Assembly (NCBI GenBank): GCA_013400155.1
Contig: VXBM01001947.1
Span: forward strand, 28,249 to 92,248
Direction: 5' to 3'
Length of the DNA stretch: 64,000 nucleotides
DNA from: Helopsaltes ochotensis
Lineage: Eukaryota > Chordata > Aves > Passeriformes > Locustellidae
Made by a program: the position numbers and the translations under genes. The notes below the pieces were generated by a model, which was given only the letters and a program-made list of their open reading frames with translations, made no database searches and was not told where the DNA came from. Shown here in pieces: positions 1-11,240 of the stretch; positions within the stretch are counted from its first letter, which is position 1, and every line of letters starts with the position of its first letter.

Positions 1-2234
1 CATACTGCACCCATTCTTTTCAAGAAAATAGAATCTATTTCTACTGTACTCCTATTGTAGAAGTTTGGAGATCTCCTTTATTTCAAGAAAGCAAAGACTT
101 GCAGGTAACAAGTTAGTTCAATTTTAAAATTATTTGTCTTGTAGATTATTCAATAGTTTCACAATGTTTAAATGTAATTTTTTGCTCAGCAGTAGGCTCA
201 TGTCAAAGCACAGCCTTTTCTTTTCAGCCCCTTTAATATAAATTATAAAACGTCTCTCTAGTATCTCTCAGTCTCATCATTCTTGTCATTTGTTAAACTC
301 AAAAATTCAGATTTTTGAGTTTAACATCAGAAAAGGACGGAAAAGGAGAAATTAAATTAAATAGCATAGACAGGCTTAGCCAAGGTTGCTGAAGTTACTG
401 GAACTCCTGATACTTTCAGCATGTTACACTGACAGGTATAAACCAACATCACATACATCTTTTCATTTAAATCATTACTAAAATTGACAAGGCCTGATGT
501 TGCTTCACCTGTCCAGATGTGTGCATGTACCACTAAGTAAATTCTAAACTCATCTCTTAGGTAATACTTTTCATCCACAGAGCTCAAAGCCCACTTCACA
601 AAATATGGTAGAAGTTTTTTTTGTTTCATTTCTTTTTAGATGGGAGTAAGTAATTTGGAGTAAGAAGATAACAGATTTGCTCTAGTGACCCAGCAAATCA
701 GTGACATAAGGTAGAATTGGACTATAAGTCAGACCCACGATGACCACATCAATTTATCTCACTGATTTGATGGTAATACTGTTATGAGAGTTCAGTCATA
801 TTTATAAGCATTTTATACCTTTTATCTTGCTAGTTTTGCTGCCTTTGTAAAGACTTATATGACTGTGTGCCTTTTTTTGCCCTTTTTTTTAAATTTGAGA
901 AATAGGCATATTTATAGAGTCCATGTTTAGCGAAAGAAATATTTTAGTTTGCAAAGATTTTTGTACAGTATTTTACTGCTTCACTCAATAATTTCTCAAT
1001 TTTCTATGCAACATCTTATTTATTAATCTGAATTTTTTTTCTGGGTATATACCTTAGGCATTGACTTACAAACCCTTTATTTGTACCATTTTTATGCAGA
1101 ATTTTGAACAATTATGATTGTGCATTTCCTAGGTTTACTTATTTTAATGATGCTTTGATAATTCTTAATTTGTTTTCAGTGTGTTGCACATGGAGAATTT
1201 GTTGGTGCTTGTGTTTTCTAAATCTTAAATATTTCACCAAAATTAATGTTGGCTCACAGAAATTGAAATAATGAGTGAAGATGCAATTATAGATCTGGGC
1301 TATACTGTGATCTTCATGTAGAGTGTTATACATTCAGTTAAATTTCTGAATCCCAGAAGTTGGTTTTTTTATTATTTTCTCTAGAGTACCTGAAAGCAGA
1401 GTAAGTCTGCTTATCAGCCTTAGATAAATATTGTCTGTTAATATGCTCACTAAGTCATAAGTTGTAATCACTACTATCTTACTGGTTTAATTCCTAAAAT
1501 ATATTTGGTAACAACACCACACTCTTTTACAGATCAGCACATATCCTCTACAGTTACATTTTATTGCTTCAACAAAGAATGCAGCATGATTAAAGAAGGA
1601 TATGAAATTTCAGTCTTCAAAGTTCACAGTTTGACTAGTGTTCAACCCACTCAACAAAGTATGTGGCTGTACTGCAAGTCAAACTACTGTATTTTCTCTT
1701 TAAATCATCATGGTATCAGGGTATTCAGTCCAAACTACTAAGGATGGAATTGGAACACCAATGCAGGAAGTTTGGATCCTTAGTTAAACAAACTCAAATG
1801 TTCAATATCTGTGCCACAGTACTAGATGGTTAAAGGTGTTTCTTCACTCCTAAACAACGCTGAGAAGGAAATCTACTACTGTCTTCAGTTTCCTGATGGG
1901 AGATTATAGAGAAGACATACCAGACTCCTCTTAGAAGTCCAAAGTTCAATTGACAGACACAGGAAGCTCTAAATAAATATTAGTGATAAAAATTGCAATG
2001 ATAGTAGTTAAAGGTAGCTCAGATTGGTCTCTTGGGGTTTTTTGTTTTGGTTTGATTTGGTTTGTTTGGTTTGGTTTAGTTTGGTCTGGTTTTGGATTAT
2101 GTTTATATTTAATGGCATGAATAATTATGATTGTATTATTAAACAACATTGACATAAAGATGCCCATTTATAGCAGTCAATGAAGAATTTAGCCTGAATG
2201 TGAATATTCTGCCCACACACATTCTGCTTCTGAA
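1..2234. other. Unique A+T-rich non-coding stretch
   Basis: I see no recognisable gene or mobile element here. The open frames are short (90 codons or fewer), overlap each other on both strands and resemble no family I know. The stretch is A+T-rich with short T runs and ends at a scaffold gap. One low-complexity tract near its right end is listed separately. Confidence 0.6.
2036..2096. repeat. TTTGG-rich low-complexity tract
   Basis: About 60 bases made almost entirely of T and G, in irregular TTTGG and TTTGGT units. The open frame on the opposite strand here, with a Lys/Pro/Asn/Gln-rich product, comes from this composition and is not a gene. Confidence 0.8.
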
Positions 2235-2824
2235 NNNNNNNNNNNNNNNNNNNNNNNNNNNNNNNNNNNNNNNNNNNNNNNNNNNNNNNNNNNNNNNNNN
2301 NNNNNNNNNNNNNNNNNNNNNNNNNNNNNNNNNNNNNNNNNNNNNNNNNNNNNNNNNNNNNNNNNNNNNNNNNNNNNNNNNNNNNNNNNNNNNNNNNNNN
2401 NNNNNNNNNNNNNNNNNNNNNNNNNNNNNNNNNNNNNNNNNNNNNNNNNNNNNNNNNNNNNNNNNNNNNNNNNNNNNNNNNNNNNNNNNNNNNNNNNNNN
2501 NNNNNNNNNNNNNNNNNNNNNNNNNNNNNNNNNNNNNNNNNNNNNNNNNNNNNNNNNNNNNNNNNNNNNNNNNNNNNNNNNNNNNNNNNNNNNNNNNNNN
2601 NNNNNNNNNNNNNNNNNNNNNNNNNNNNNNNNNNNNNNNNNNNNNNNNNNNNNNNNNNNNNNNNNNNNNNNNNNNNNNNNNNNNNNNNNNNNNNNNNNNN
2701 NNNNNNNNNNNNNNNNNNNNNNNNNNNNNNNNNNNNNNNNNNNNNNNNNNNNNNNNNNNNNNNNNNNNNNNNNNNNNNNNNNNNNNNNNNNNNNNNNNNN
2801 NNNNNNNNNNNNNNNNNNNNNNNN
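2235..2824. other. Assembly gap (590 Ns)
   Basis: An uninterrupted run of 590 N characters. It directly abuts a (TATATC)n microsatellite, so the missing sequence may be more of the same simple repeat that could not be assembled. A long open frame that appears to span it is an artefact of translating Ns. Confidence 0.99.
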
Positions 2825-2960
2825 TATCTATATCTATATCTATATCATCTATATCTATATCTATATCTATATCTAATCATCTATATCTATATCTATATCT
2901 ATATCTATATCTATATCTATATCTATATCTATATCTATATCTATATCTATATCTATATAT
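2825..2960. repeat. (TATATC)n microsatellite
   Basis: About 136 bases of a 6-base unit, TATATC, with two interruptions in the left part where a unit loses TAT or gains an extra AATCATC step. The right part is perfect and ends in TATATAT. The true left end lies in the gap, so its real length is unknown. Confidence 0.97.
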
Positions 2961-5900
2961 TAAACAACCCTCTCTGACATGAGTGGCCAAATTTGAAAGA
3001 TTTTACTCAGCTGTACAAATATTTATAGGATCGAATTAGATATTTGAGGTATGTTTCAGAGTTCAGAAAAGTAAAGAGAAGTTTTACTATGATTTTTATT
3101 GAAAGAAGAATCAGAACTTGAAGAGATAAATTTGAAGTAGTGAAATGACAAAAGAGAAGCTTCTCTTTGCTCCCTCAGACAATGTTCTAATGAAACATAA
3201 AGTATTTCCAGATCAGAATGCTCTAATGAAACATTAAGTATTTCCAGATCACATGGTATAATAACAAGTAGATGAGTGAGAAAACACTTTGGATTTCAGA
3301 GCATTTAAATATTATACTTCTTCTTTGATCTTGTTTTAATTCATCATTGAATACATTTTTTAAACTACTCCTAATTTTGCAGAATACTGTAAGCATTTCC
3401 ATTGCCATCTCAGTGAGGAAAAGTGATATAGTACTCCAACTTATTGATACAGAGAGGATGAAATACTTTGAAATTCTCTAGTGTTCAATTTTCAATTTTT
3501 CTATGACATATTAAGTGATTAATTGAATTACATTCACTGCATAAACATTTTACGGCTGAAAATGTACCAACAGAAACACCACATCTGAAAAAAGTGATTT
3601 AAAAAATAAATTATAATGCAAAATCACATCTATTGGTGTCTTTACCATCTGTGTTAAATCTGTTGCTTTCTTTAGTAGGTCCATCTGGGTCACAGGTTTC
3701 TAATTTTGAATTTTTATTGCTATTTTATTTTTCATTTACCTGCATAGCACAGCAGGGTTGTTTGTTAGGGTTTGGTTGGTTGGTTTTTTTATTCAATTGG
3801 ATATTTTTCATGGAAGTTCGGTTGTATTGATGAAAACATCTATAATACAACTCTGGGAAGGGGATTTGTCATAAAATACTCTGTTCTCCAACAGCTGAGA
3901 GTCAATGGCACTTGGGTTAGGTTGAAAATATTAAAAAAAAAATTATTAATAGAGGGTCAGCTGACAAACGATGCATTCAGATGAATAATCTCATTTGCTG
4001 GAGAAGAAGAAAAGTTTTCCACATACCTGTTTGCAGGACAAGGGCTTCTAGAAGCATAGAAGGAACAGAAAGTAATTTGTGTATCAAAATTAAAAGAGGA
4101 CAGATTTTTCTTTCCTTAATCAGCTCTCTCATGACTGTATCTTTTCTGGCATTTTTTCACTGCATGCTGATGAAAAGATGTGCACACTGTGCAGGAGCTT
4201 GCTTGCTTATCTTGGAGTCTTCTGTCATCAAAGGATTGCAGTCCACTGCATAGTATACATTGTACCATTATTTGTCAGCAACTGACCAAAAAAATATGAA
4301 AACTGTTTTTTTAAAATGTAAATTCTAATTTGTAACCACTACAATCTGCGTCCTCTGCATTGCAAGGATTCCCATGACAAAACAAGGAGCCACTGTCTGC
4401 AGGGGTCTCCGTGAGGAAGAACCTCCGTATATAATTAAATCAATATTTATTTTAAGATATACAGTGTGTTAAGTATGGATGACTTATAGTGTTTTCGTTT
4501 TTAGAGACAACACGGGGATGGAACTTGTCGTTGTAAGCAACTAAGGAAGATTTCAGTAGTATAATAAAAGCAAGGCCTCTTATAAACCCCTTGATTTAAC
4601 AAATTACACAAGGGATTTATTACTGCCAACCTGTATAATGAAACAAAGCATGCTGTGGTCAAGATTTGACAAATGAAAACAAATTAAGCAAATAATAATT
4701 CATAGTTAATTTGAATTTTATATTCTGACCTAAATTAATCCTACAAGGAAACAAGTTTTCCAACTTTCCTAACAGAGTCTGAGGGATAATAAGGTATTGG
4801 GGCATTATGTGTCACTCTTTAAATGATCCACCTCTAAAGAGTACAAAACCAGAATGCAATCTTAAACTTGAGATGCTATCTGTTCTTGGGTTATGCCTAT
4901 CATTAATTTTAATGGAAATTGCACATATGCATTAAGAGAAATATAGACCCCCATCTCCTTCAGTTCCTCATTTTGTAACACAGTAAATGCTGAGCCATAT
5001 GGTATTTTTTAATGGAATACACATTTGATCATCTCTGTTCAGTTATATAGATTTCCTAAGATGTAGTTTAAAAGCGAACACATCAGAATACATTTGTTAA
5101 AGAGGAAATTCACTACTAGTTCTAGGCATAAACTTAGGAAGTGCTTTTAATGACTAAAATATTTGTAAACTGTGCTACGCTTATGTTATATAGTGAAACT
5201 CTGTTGCTAGATTCCTAATATTAGAAACACCTCATTTGCATTTTAGTAGAAACACTAAAAATACATTTTTATGTTTCAAGTTTATTCTAAACTGCTGTTT
5301 TGGACTGCCATCCTACAGGCAGGGACTAAAAAAGTCTTAGAAGCATAGATATAATCTTTGAGAAATTGCTTTTAAACAGATAGGATGTGTCATCAGGATG
5401 AAGTATCACATGCCATTAATTATACATGGTTCAAGTTCTAAAATTTAATCAGATACAGGTTCAAACTCATGTCTTGGTTTGTTATCACAAGAGGATACTT
5501 AGGTGAATATGCACCCTTCTATGCACCGTGCTTTTAAAGATATGCTTTACATAGCTGCCTTCACTCTGGGAGCTTTTGTGACTTCAACGGCAATCATTTC
5601 TGCTTCACAGCAGAGTGAAAAAATATAGCAAAAGTTTGAGAGATCCTTCAGAAACGGTCTCTATTGCTGCTGACAGAGATCACAGCATAATCTATTTCCT
5701 ACAGAAAGGAATAATAATAAGACTATTATTCTCATAACAGTCATAAAGTGCCTTAGCACTGGGGATCACTGAAGCCATTGTAAACAGCCTAAGAAAATAT
5801 AGTTGATGGAACCTTCCCCAGAAATTGAGAGTCAGAATCCACATTGCATTCCTAGCAAATCAAAATCTCTCAGAAATGTTCCAAAATTGTTTTGAAACTT

Positions 5901-6892
5901 CACATAACATGGTTATGAATTAAATCATCAGACTTAAGATGTGAAATACCTTACCAAATTTCCTGTGAGCAAATCATGTATTGTAAACAAGCTAGTACTT
6001 TTCATTCAAGTACTCTAATTTCTCTCTGATTCAATAAATCTTATTGAGATTAATGGATTCTGTCTAATGTCCCAAAGACAACCCCAGAGAAAACAAAACT
6101 GCACAAACTCTAAGAGGATATGCTGAAGTATAAAGCCTGAACACTGAATTGTGCATGCCTCTTGGGCTTTGTCAGTGATCAGGGGCAAACATATCTGCTC
6201 CCTAGGAACTGTGCTTCTCTCAGGATGTAAATATTTGATGATGTACATTTATTTTTTGAAAACAAGGAACCTTTTCACTACCAAAACTGAGTCATCAACA
6301 TTTTTAAAAATATGATTTCATTGTGGTCCATTACACTGAAATATTGGTCAAAACTCAAATTTGGCATTATCCTATTATCAAACACAGCTCATATTTAAAA
6401 ATTGTAGCTGTACTTTATTTAAAGAAAGGAAATATCTATGAGAGAAAAAGAATTACCATGGTTATTTGAGAACAGAGCAGATTAATGATATATGCCCCTT
6501 AGGACCACCTCATTTCTAGTGCAACAATTAATGTTTTTTGGCAAACTACTGAACAAAATCATCATCAAAACCTCATTCAGAAGACAAGGTTTTCTGTGAA
6601 ATAGGTGGAGTCATTTGCCAGAGAGCCATCTACAAAACCGTGATATCAATACCAAAACATGCAGAGAGCAAACTCAGACAACAATTTACAGAAATTCTTT
6701 TTAGTGTCTCACATATGAATAATGTATGACAAAATTCCATAATGGTAAGAGAAGGCACATAAAAGAAGTCGTTTTAAAAAGGCGTGGCCACAATCTTATT
6801 CTTTAAAAAGCCTCGCAAACCAAACGCTTTAACAGTTTCTGCTTCTCATTTCATTGCAAAATTACTACAGTCAGACTGCAGACTCATTTAAG
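2961..6892. other. Unique A+T-rich non-coding stretch
   Basis: Apart from the 36-bp tandem dimer listed separately, I see no gene or recognisable mobile element. The three overlapping frames at 3633-4253 (+), of 65 to 90 codons, have no family resemblance. The 77-codon frame at 6015-6248 (-) is likewise unassigned. Confidence 0.55.
3181..3252. repeat. 36-bp tandem duplication (two copies)
   Basis: Two adjacent 36-base units, 3181-3216 and 3217-3252, differ at only three positions by my reading (T/C at base 5, A/T at base 19, G/C at the last base). The shared core reads CTAATGAAACAT, then AAGTATTTCCAGATCA. No flanking remnants of further copies are visible, so this looks like one recent tandem duplication and not a long satellite. 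Confidence 0.9.
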
Positions 6893-7175
6893 CTTAAAAA
6901 GACCCTTTAAATCATCAAGTGTAACCATAAATCTTATATTGCAAATTCACCTCTAAACCATATCCCTAACGATCCCACTGACATGTCCCTTAAGTTCCTT
7001 CAGGGATGGTGACTCAACCATCTCCTGGCAGCCTTTTTCAATGCTTGGTATGCCTTTCAGTGAAGAAATTTTTCCTAAGATCCAGTCTTTACCTATGCTG
7101 GTGCAACTTGAAGATACTTCTCCTTTTCATTCACTTGCTATTTGGAAGACACCCAACTGACTACAACTTCAAAAA
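6893..7175 (-). mobile_element. CR1 LINE fragment (3' region, old copy)
   Basis: The plus strand follows the reverse complement of the 3' part of avian CR1. It has a diverged form of the ATCAAGTCCAACC block, then CCTTCAGGGATGGTGACTC, then a GGCAGCC..TTTCAATGCTT block, AGTGAAGAAATTTTTCCTAA, and a GTGCAACTTGA block near 7100. CR1 elements are non-LTR retrotransposons, usually 5'-truncated on insertion. This copy has many substitutions and no tail repeats that I can see at its left edge, so it is an old insertion. It has no coding capacity. The 85-codon frame at 7006-7263 (+) is an antisense shadow of this element. Confidence 0.78.
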
Positions 7176-10100
7176 TATTAGCAGAAAACACCACACAGAG
7201 TCAGGTCATGAATCTCTGCCTCAGTTTTCCATTTACTTGACTGAAATGGAATCAAATTCCTAGCTAAGAAAAATGCTTCCAGATTACATACTAATGCATT
7301 TTCAGTCAAAATATACTGAAAAACACAGATGAAAATCTGACCCATAGCTTTTCTGACTAATAAGAAGAGTTCAGAAACCTGCGGTGTATCTCCTCCACAG
7401 CAAAAAAAAAAGTGACTAAGAGCAGAAAAAGCAATTGGAAAACATTGGGGTGGTTAAAAAATCTCAGTCATAGTAATTGGAGAAAGCTCAAAGGGAGTTG
7501 TACTAGTTGTACTAGTAAATATAAAATCCAGTGAAATTCTGAGTAAGAGTTTCACCTATGCATAAAAAGAAAATGGACTTTCAGGTGTGGACAAAAAAGA
7601 AAAAAACAACATATAATGGGTAATCTGAGATTAGGAAGGACAGGAAAAAACCCAGGAGGTACAAAACAAATACATGGAGAATTTGGCACTGGAGACAAGT
7701 TTAGAAATAGTCAATTTATGAAAATATCTCATTCAGTAAGGTAGGCAGTGAAAGTGATGGTGCTTACTGCTGTGTATTTCTTGGCTGAATTTAACAGGCA
7801 ACTCTGATTAACAACAGTTTGACAATGGGATTTCTATAGTATGACAATATTTTCAGTAGAAGAACAGATTTATGTTCTAAATAAACTGCTATTCAAAGCA
7901 AGCTATCATATGTGAAAAAGAGAAAGCAATTTTATTATGGGAGTGTTTTTTTTATTGTCTTGCTGGATGCTTAATCATAAAAAGTTAGCACAGTTGAAGT
8001 GTAAATCTACTCTTCTTTTTTTTTTTGAGTTAACATTTAAATTGCCTATCTCACAATTTCATGTGTTTTAAAACACTATTGTGGTCAATCAGATGTATGA
8101 ACATAAACTATTTAACATGACACAAACTACTTCATATTTGCAATCAGTATTTTTAGGACAAAAATTAAGGGATCCAGGAATAGACTATAATGAAACAAAA
8201 CACCAACTGAAAACTAGAAGTGTTTTACTTCTTGATTTACAGGTTTTGGTACAGGCCTGCAAATGCTAGACATCTGTACTATATTATTTTCCCAAGAAGT
8301 AACTAAAATTGTTGATGAAGTTGAACTTCACATTCACTTTAAATTTCCCAAAGCAGTGAAACTCTGCCAGTTTCTGAATTTTAGCCAGATGTGATATGTG
8401 GCTTGCCCCCAGGATCTGATGGATTTCGCACTGACTGATTTAATACAGCCAAGAACCTATTTCTGTTATGTGTTTAGAGAACCCAACATGTCTCAATCCA
8501 GAATTTCAACTGCACTGAACAATTTATTGCTTGCGATACCTTTATCCTTCTCCTCACTCAGATAGGAGAATGACTGGGACAAGAAGAATGCCATGTCTCC
8601 TTGCTTAAGGTAAAAAAGGAAGGTGAAAAAGTGGGAGCAGGTTAGGTTAGAATACACTTGGTAGACTATCTCGTTCATGGCTAAATTATTTTCAAGCAGT
8701 TTATTATTGTGTCACATTTCAACAGCAAAACACCTCGACCTTTCTACTTAAAAGTATCTTACAGTGCTGAAAGACAGACAAACCAAAACCCTCAGTGCTT
8801 TCTGAGGGCTTAAGGACATGAAGGAACTGTTTGTCACAGCTTGAGGGAGAAAAAATGCATTGTCTCCTTTTAAAATGTTTTATGTGGTAAAGCTACTGGC
8901 CTGATGCTGGAGTTGTTCAAAACTTTTCTGATAGTCTTATTGGTCGTGGTAAGAGCTGCCCTGAAACATTTATATTTTATTTGTGTACCATAACATCTAA
9001 GGACATTAATCAATGAAAAGGATTTCGTTGTGCTAGACATCATTCTAGCACGGAACAAATGTGTAAAATGTTGTTTTCCAGACTGTGTTTCCTTTTGTTC
9101 CAAGTCACGATACACTGGCAAGCGATAACAAATCAACACAAACATACCGCAGCCCTCATTAGCATATAACATTTCATTTTCAGGATGATCCACAGCCCTA
9201 AAATGGAATAAATAGAAACAGAATACATGGATAAATGAATCCTTTATATCCACAGAAGTCCTACATGCATTTTAAAAAGAAGACCCGAACCATACAATAC
9301 CAGTTTGAACACGTTCCTATTAGCATTCTTTCTAGAGTCAAATCTATTGCAGCAGCATTAAAATGTTTTCGTTCATGTCAAGAGGTTATAGCCCAAAGAT
9401 AATTACACCTGAGCCAGAAGGCAGAGGTTCAGTGACTAGGTGTTATCCTTCTGAGGCCTTCTGTCAGAGGAGGGAGAAATTGGTCGGAGTGATCCTGTGA
9501 TAGATAATGTCATTCCAAACTGAGAGATGGCTTCTTGGGAAACTAGGCAGTTTTGGTAAGAGCTGTTAGAGGGGCACAAAGCAGCTGAAAAGGAAAGTGA
9601 AAATAACAGTGCATTCATGACTACCGCCTGCTTAGTAAAGAGAGGTTTAGTCAGCCATTGTCGTGACTGCTGAAGGTGAACTTCATGGTCCTTCCCTGCA
9701 TCATTCTTCCAGCTGGTGACAAAACTTTTCCCAGAAAAGGAAAGACACAGAGTTCAGGCAACATGCTGATGACAAAATAGAGCAAGTGAAGAGGCAGACT
9801 CAGTTATAGCTCATCAAGAACGTTCTCTGTTTTCTCCTTTATATCATTTTGAAAGTAGACCACAGACATGGTAGTTTGCATGGTTTAGCTCTGCATGAGA
9901 AATTGTAGGCTCTTTGATTCTGTTACCTAAAACAAACCATATGTTAGAGAAAGTAGTAATAAAGGGAGAGAAGGCACCATAGAAAGCAGGTCAGACTGGC
10001 TCAGCAGTGTGCATTCCCTAAAAGACTTGCATCAGAAATGACAGAAAAGCATACATTAATCTGCAAACCTCTCTTTCTATGAGATCTAAAAAGCAACTTA

Positions 10101-10764
10101 TTCTGCCTCAAAATAACATAATTCAAGGTCTAAAATAAACATATTTGGAAGATTATCAACCACAAATATTTATATATACATAAATCTGGTCAGCCAAAAT
10201 ATCATGGAAATTGTATATGATGAAAAACATTTTATAGGTAGACAAAATTAGTTTTGCCAAAATGACCCTTTATGGCAGTGGAAGTGCGTTTTAGGTAATT
10301 GGCAGTAAGGACTAAATATCTGATAGTCTTAAGCTAAAAACGAGTTGTTCAAAGGGAAGTGCTTCAGTGAATACTGCCTATGCCAGTAACATTTGCTAAA
10401 ATATTAAAATAATCTTTGCCAGACAGAAAGATCATCTAATGAAGAGCCTGTTTGGACATAATACAAGAGCTGCAATTCATATCTTGAATAAGAATCAGAA
10501 ATGAATTTTCATTCTGAAGCATTTTGCAAATTAGGCTCTAGCTATTCAGCTAGAAAACACCAAATGTTCTCTTCCTTGACATAAATAGCTTTGTATTATT
10601 TAAACTTACTTATATAGACTGTTACCTTAATAACCAGTAACTTAAAAAATAACTAAATTATTAAAACTAAGGGAAAAATTCTGTTTATGTAGTGACAGGT
10701 AAGTAAGAAGCTGGAAACTGAATATAAAAACCTCACTGGCCTTTGCCAGTGGAAGATATTTAAG
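7176..10764. other. Unique A+T-rich non-coding stretch
   Basis: No recognisable gene or mobile element. The 127-codon frame on the minus strand at 8870-9253 is one of the longer frames in the window. It contains a 50-base segment (9148-9197) flanked by splice-like AG and GT signals, discussed as a finding, but I recognise no protein in it. A 9-bp tandem doublet (TTGTACTAG twice) lies near 7497-7514. Confidence 0.5.
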
Positions 10765-11240
10765 TCACAGAATCACAGAACACGGGTTGGAAGGGATCTC
10801 AGAAGATCTTCTTGTCTAACCCTTCCCAGGAAACAGAGTCTAGATGAGATCATCTTGAAAACTTCTTGTGTTGGGAACTCTACCTTGTCCCTAGGGATGA
10901 TGTTGCAGGAGATGACAGTTATCGCTAAAAATTTTTTTTCTTATATTGAGATAAAACCTCTCCCCACGCAACTTGTACTCATTGTGCCTTGTCTTCTCTG
11001 TCCTTATTGTAGCTGTTCTTTACATCCTAGGATACTGTGATGAGGTGTCCCCAAACTTTCTCCTCTCCAGGGTGACATGATGTATCTCCTTCAGTCTTTC
11101 CTCAGAGGGCAGGTTCTCGGGCCCTTTGGTCATCTTTTTGGACCCCTTTGGACCTTTTCCTGTCTGTCCATGTCTGTCTTGAATTGTGGGGACCAGGACT
11201 GGAGGCAGAACTCCCAGTGTGACGTGACAAGTAGAGTGAG
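10765..11240 (-). mobile_element. CR1 LINE 3' fragment
   Basis: On the plus strand this begins with TCACAGAATCACAGAA, the reverse complement of the CR1 8-bp tail repeats. It continues with GGGTTGGAAGGGATCTC, the GATCATCTTGAAAACTTC block, the 'CTTGTACTCATTGTGCCTTG' block and the GATACTGTGATGAGGT block, all standard order for antisense CR1. It is therefore a 5'-truncated insertion about 476 bp long with its 3' end at the left. Divergence is moderate. The overlapping open frames on both strands at 10855-11416 are shadows of it. Confidence 0.92.

Noticed and set aside
2200..2982. 260-codon open frame, the longest on paper
   Set aside because: It crosses 590 Ns and a (TATATC)n microsatellite, so it exists only because unknown bases and a stop-free simple repeat were translated.
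5472..5500. TGTCTTGGTTTG resembling an avian LTR start
   Set aside because: The sequence that follows shows none of the family landmarks and no matching end was found.
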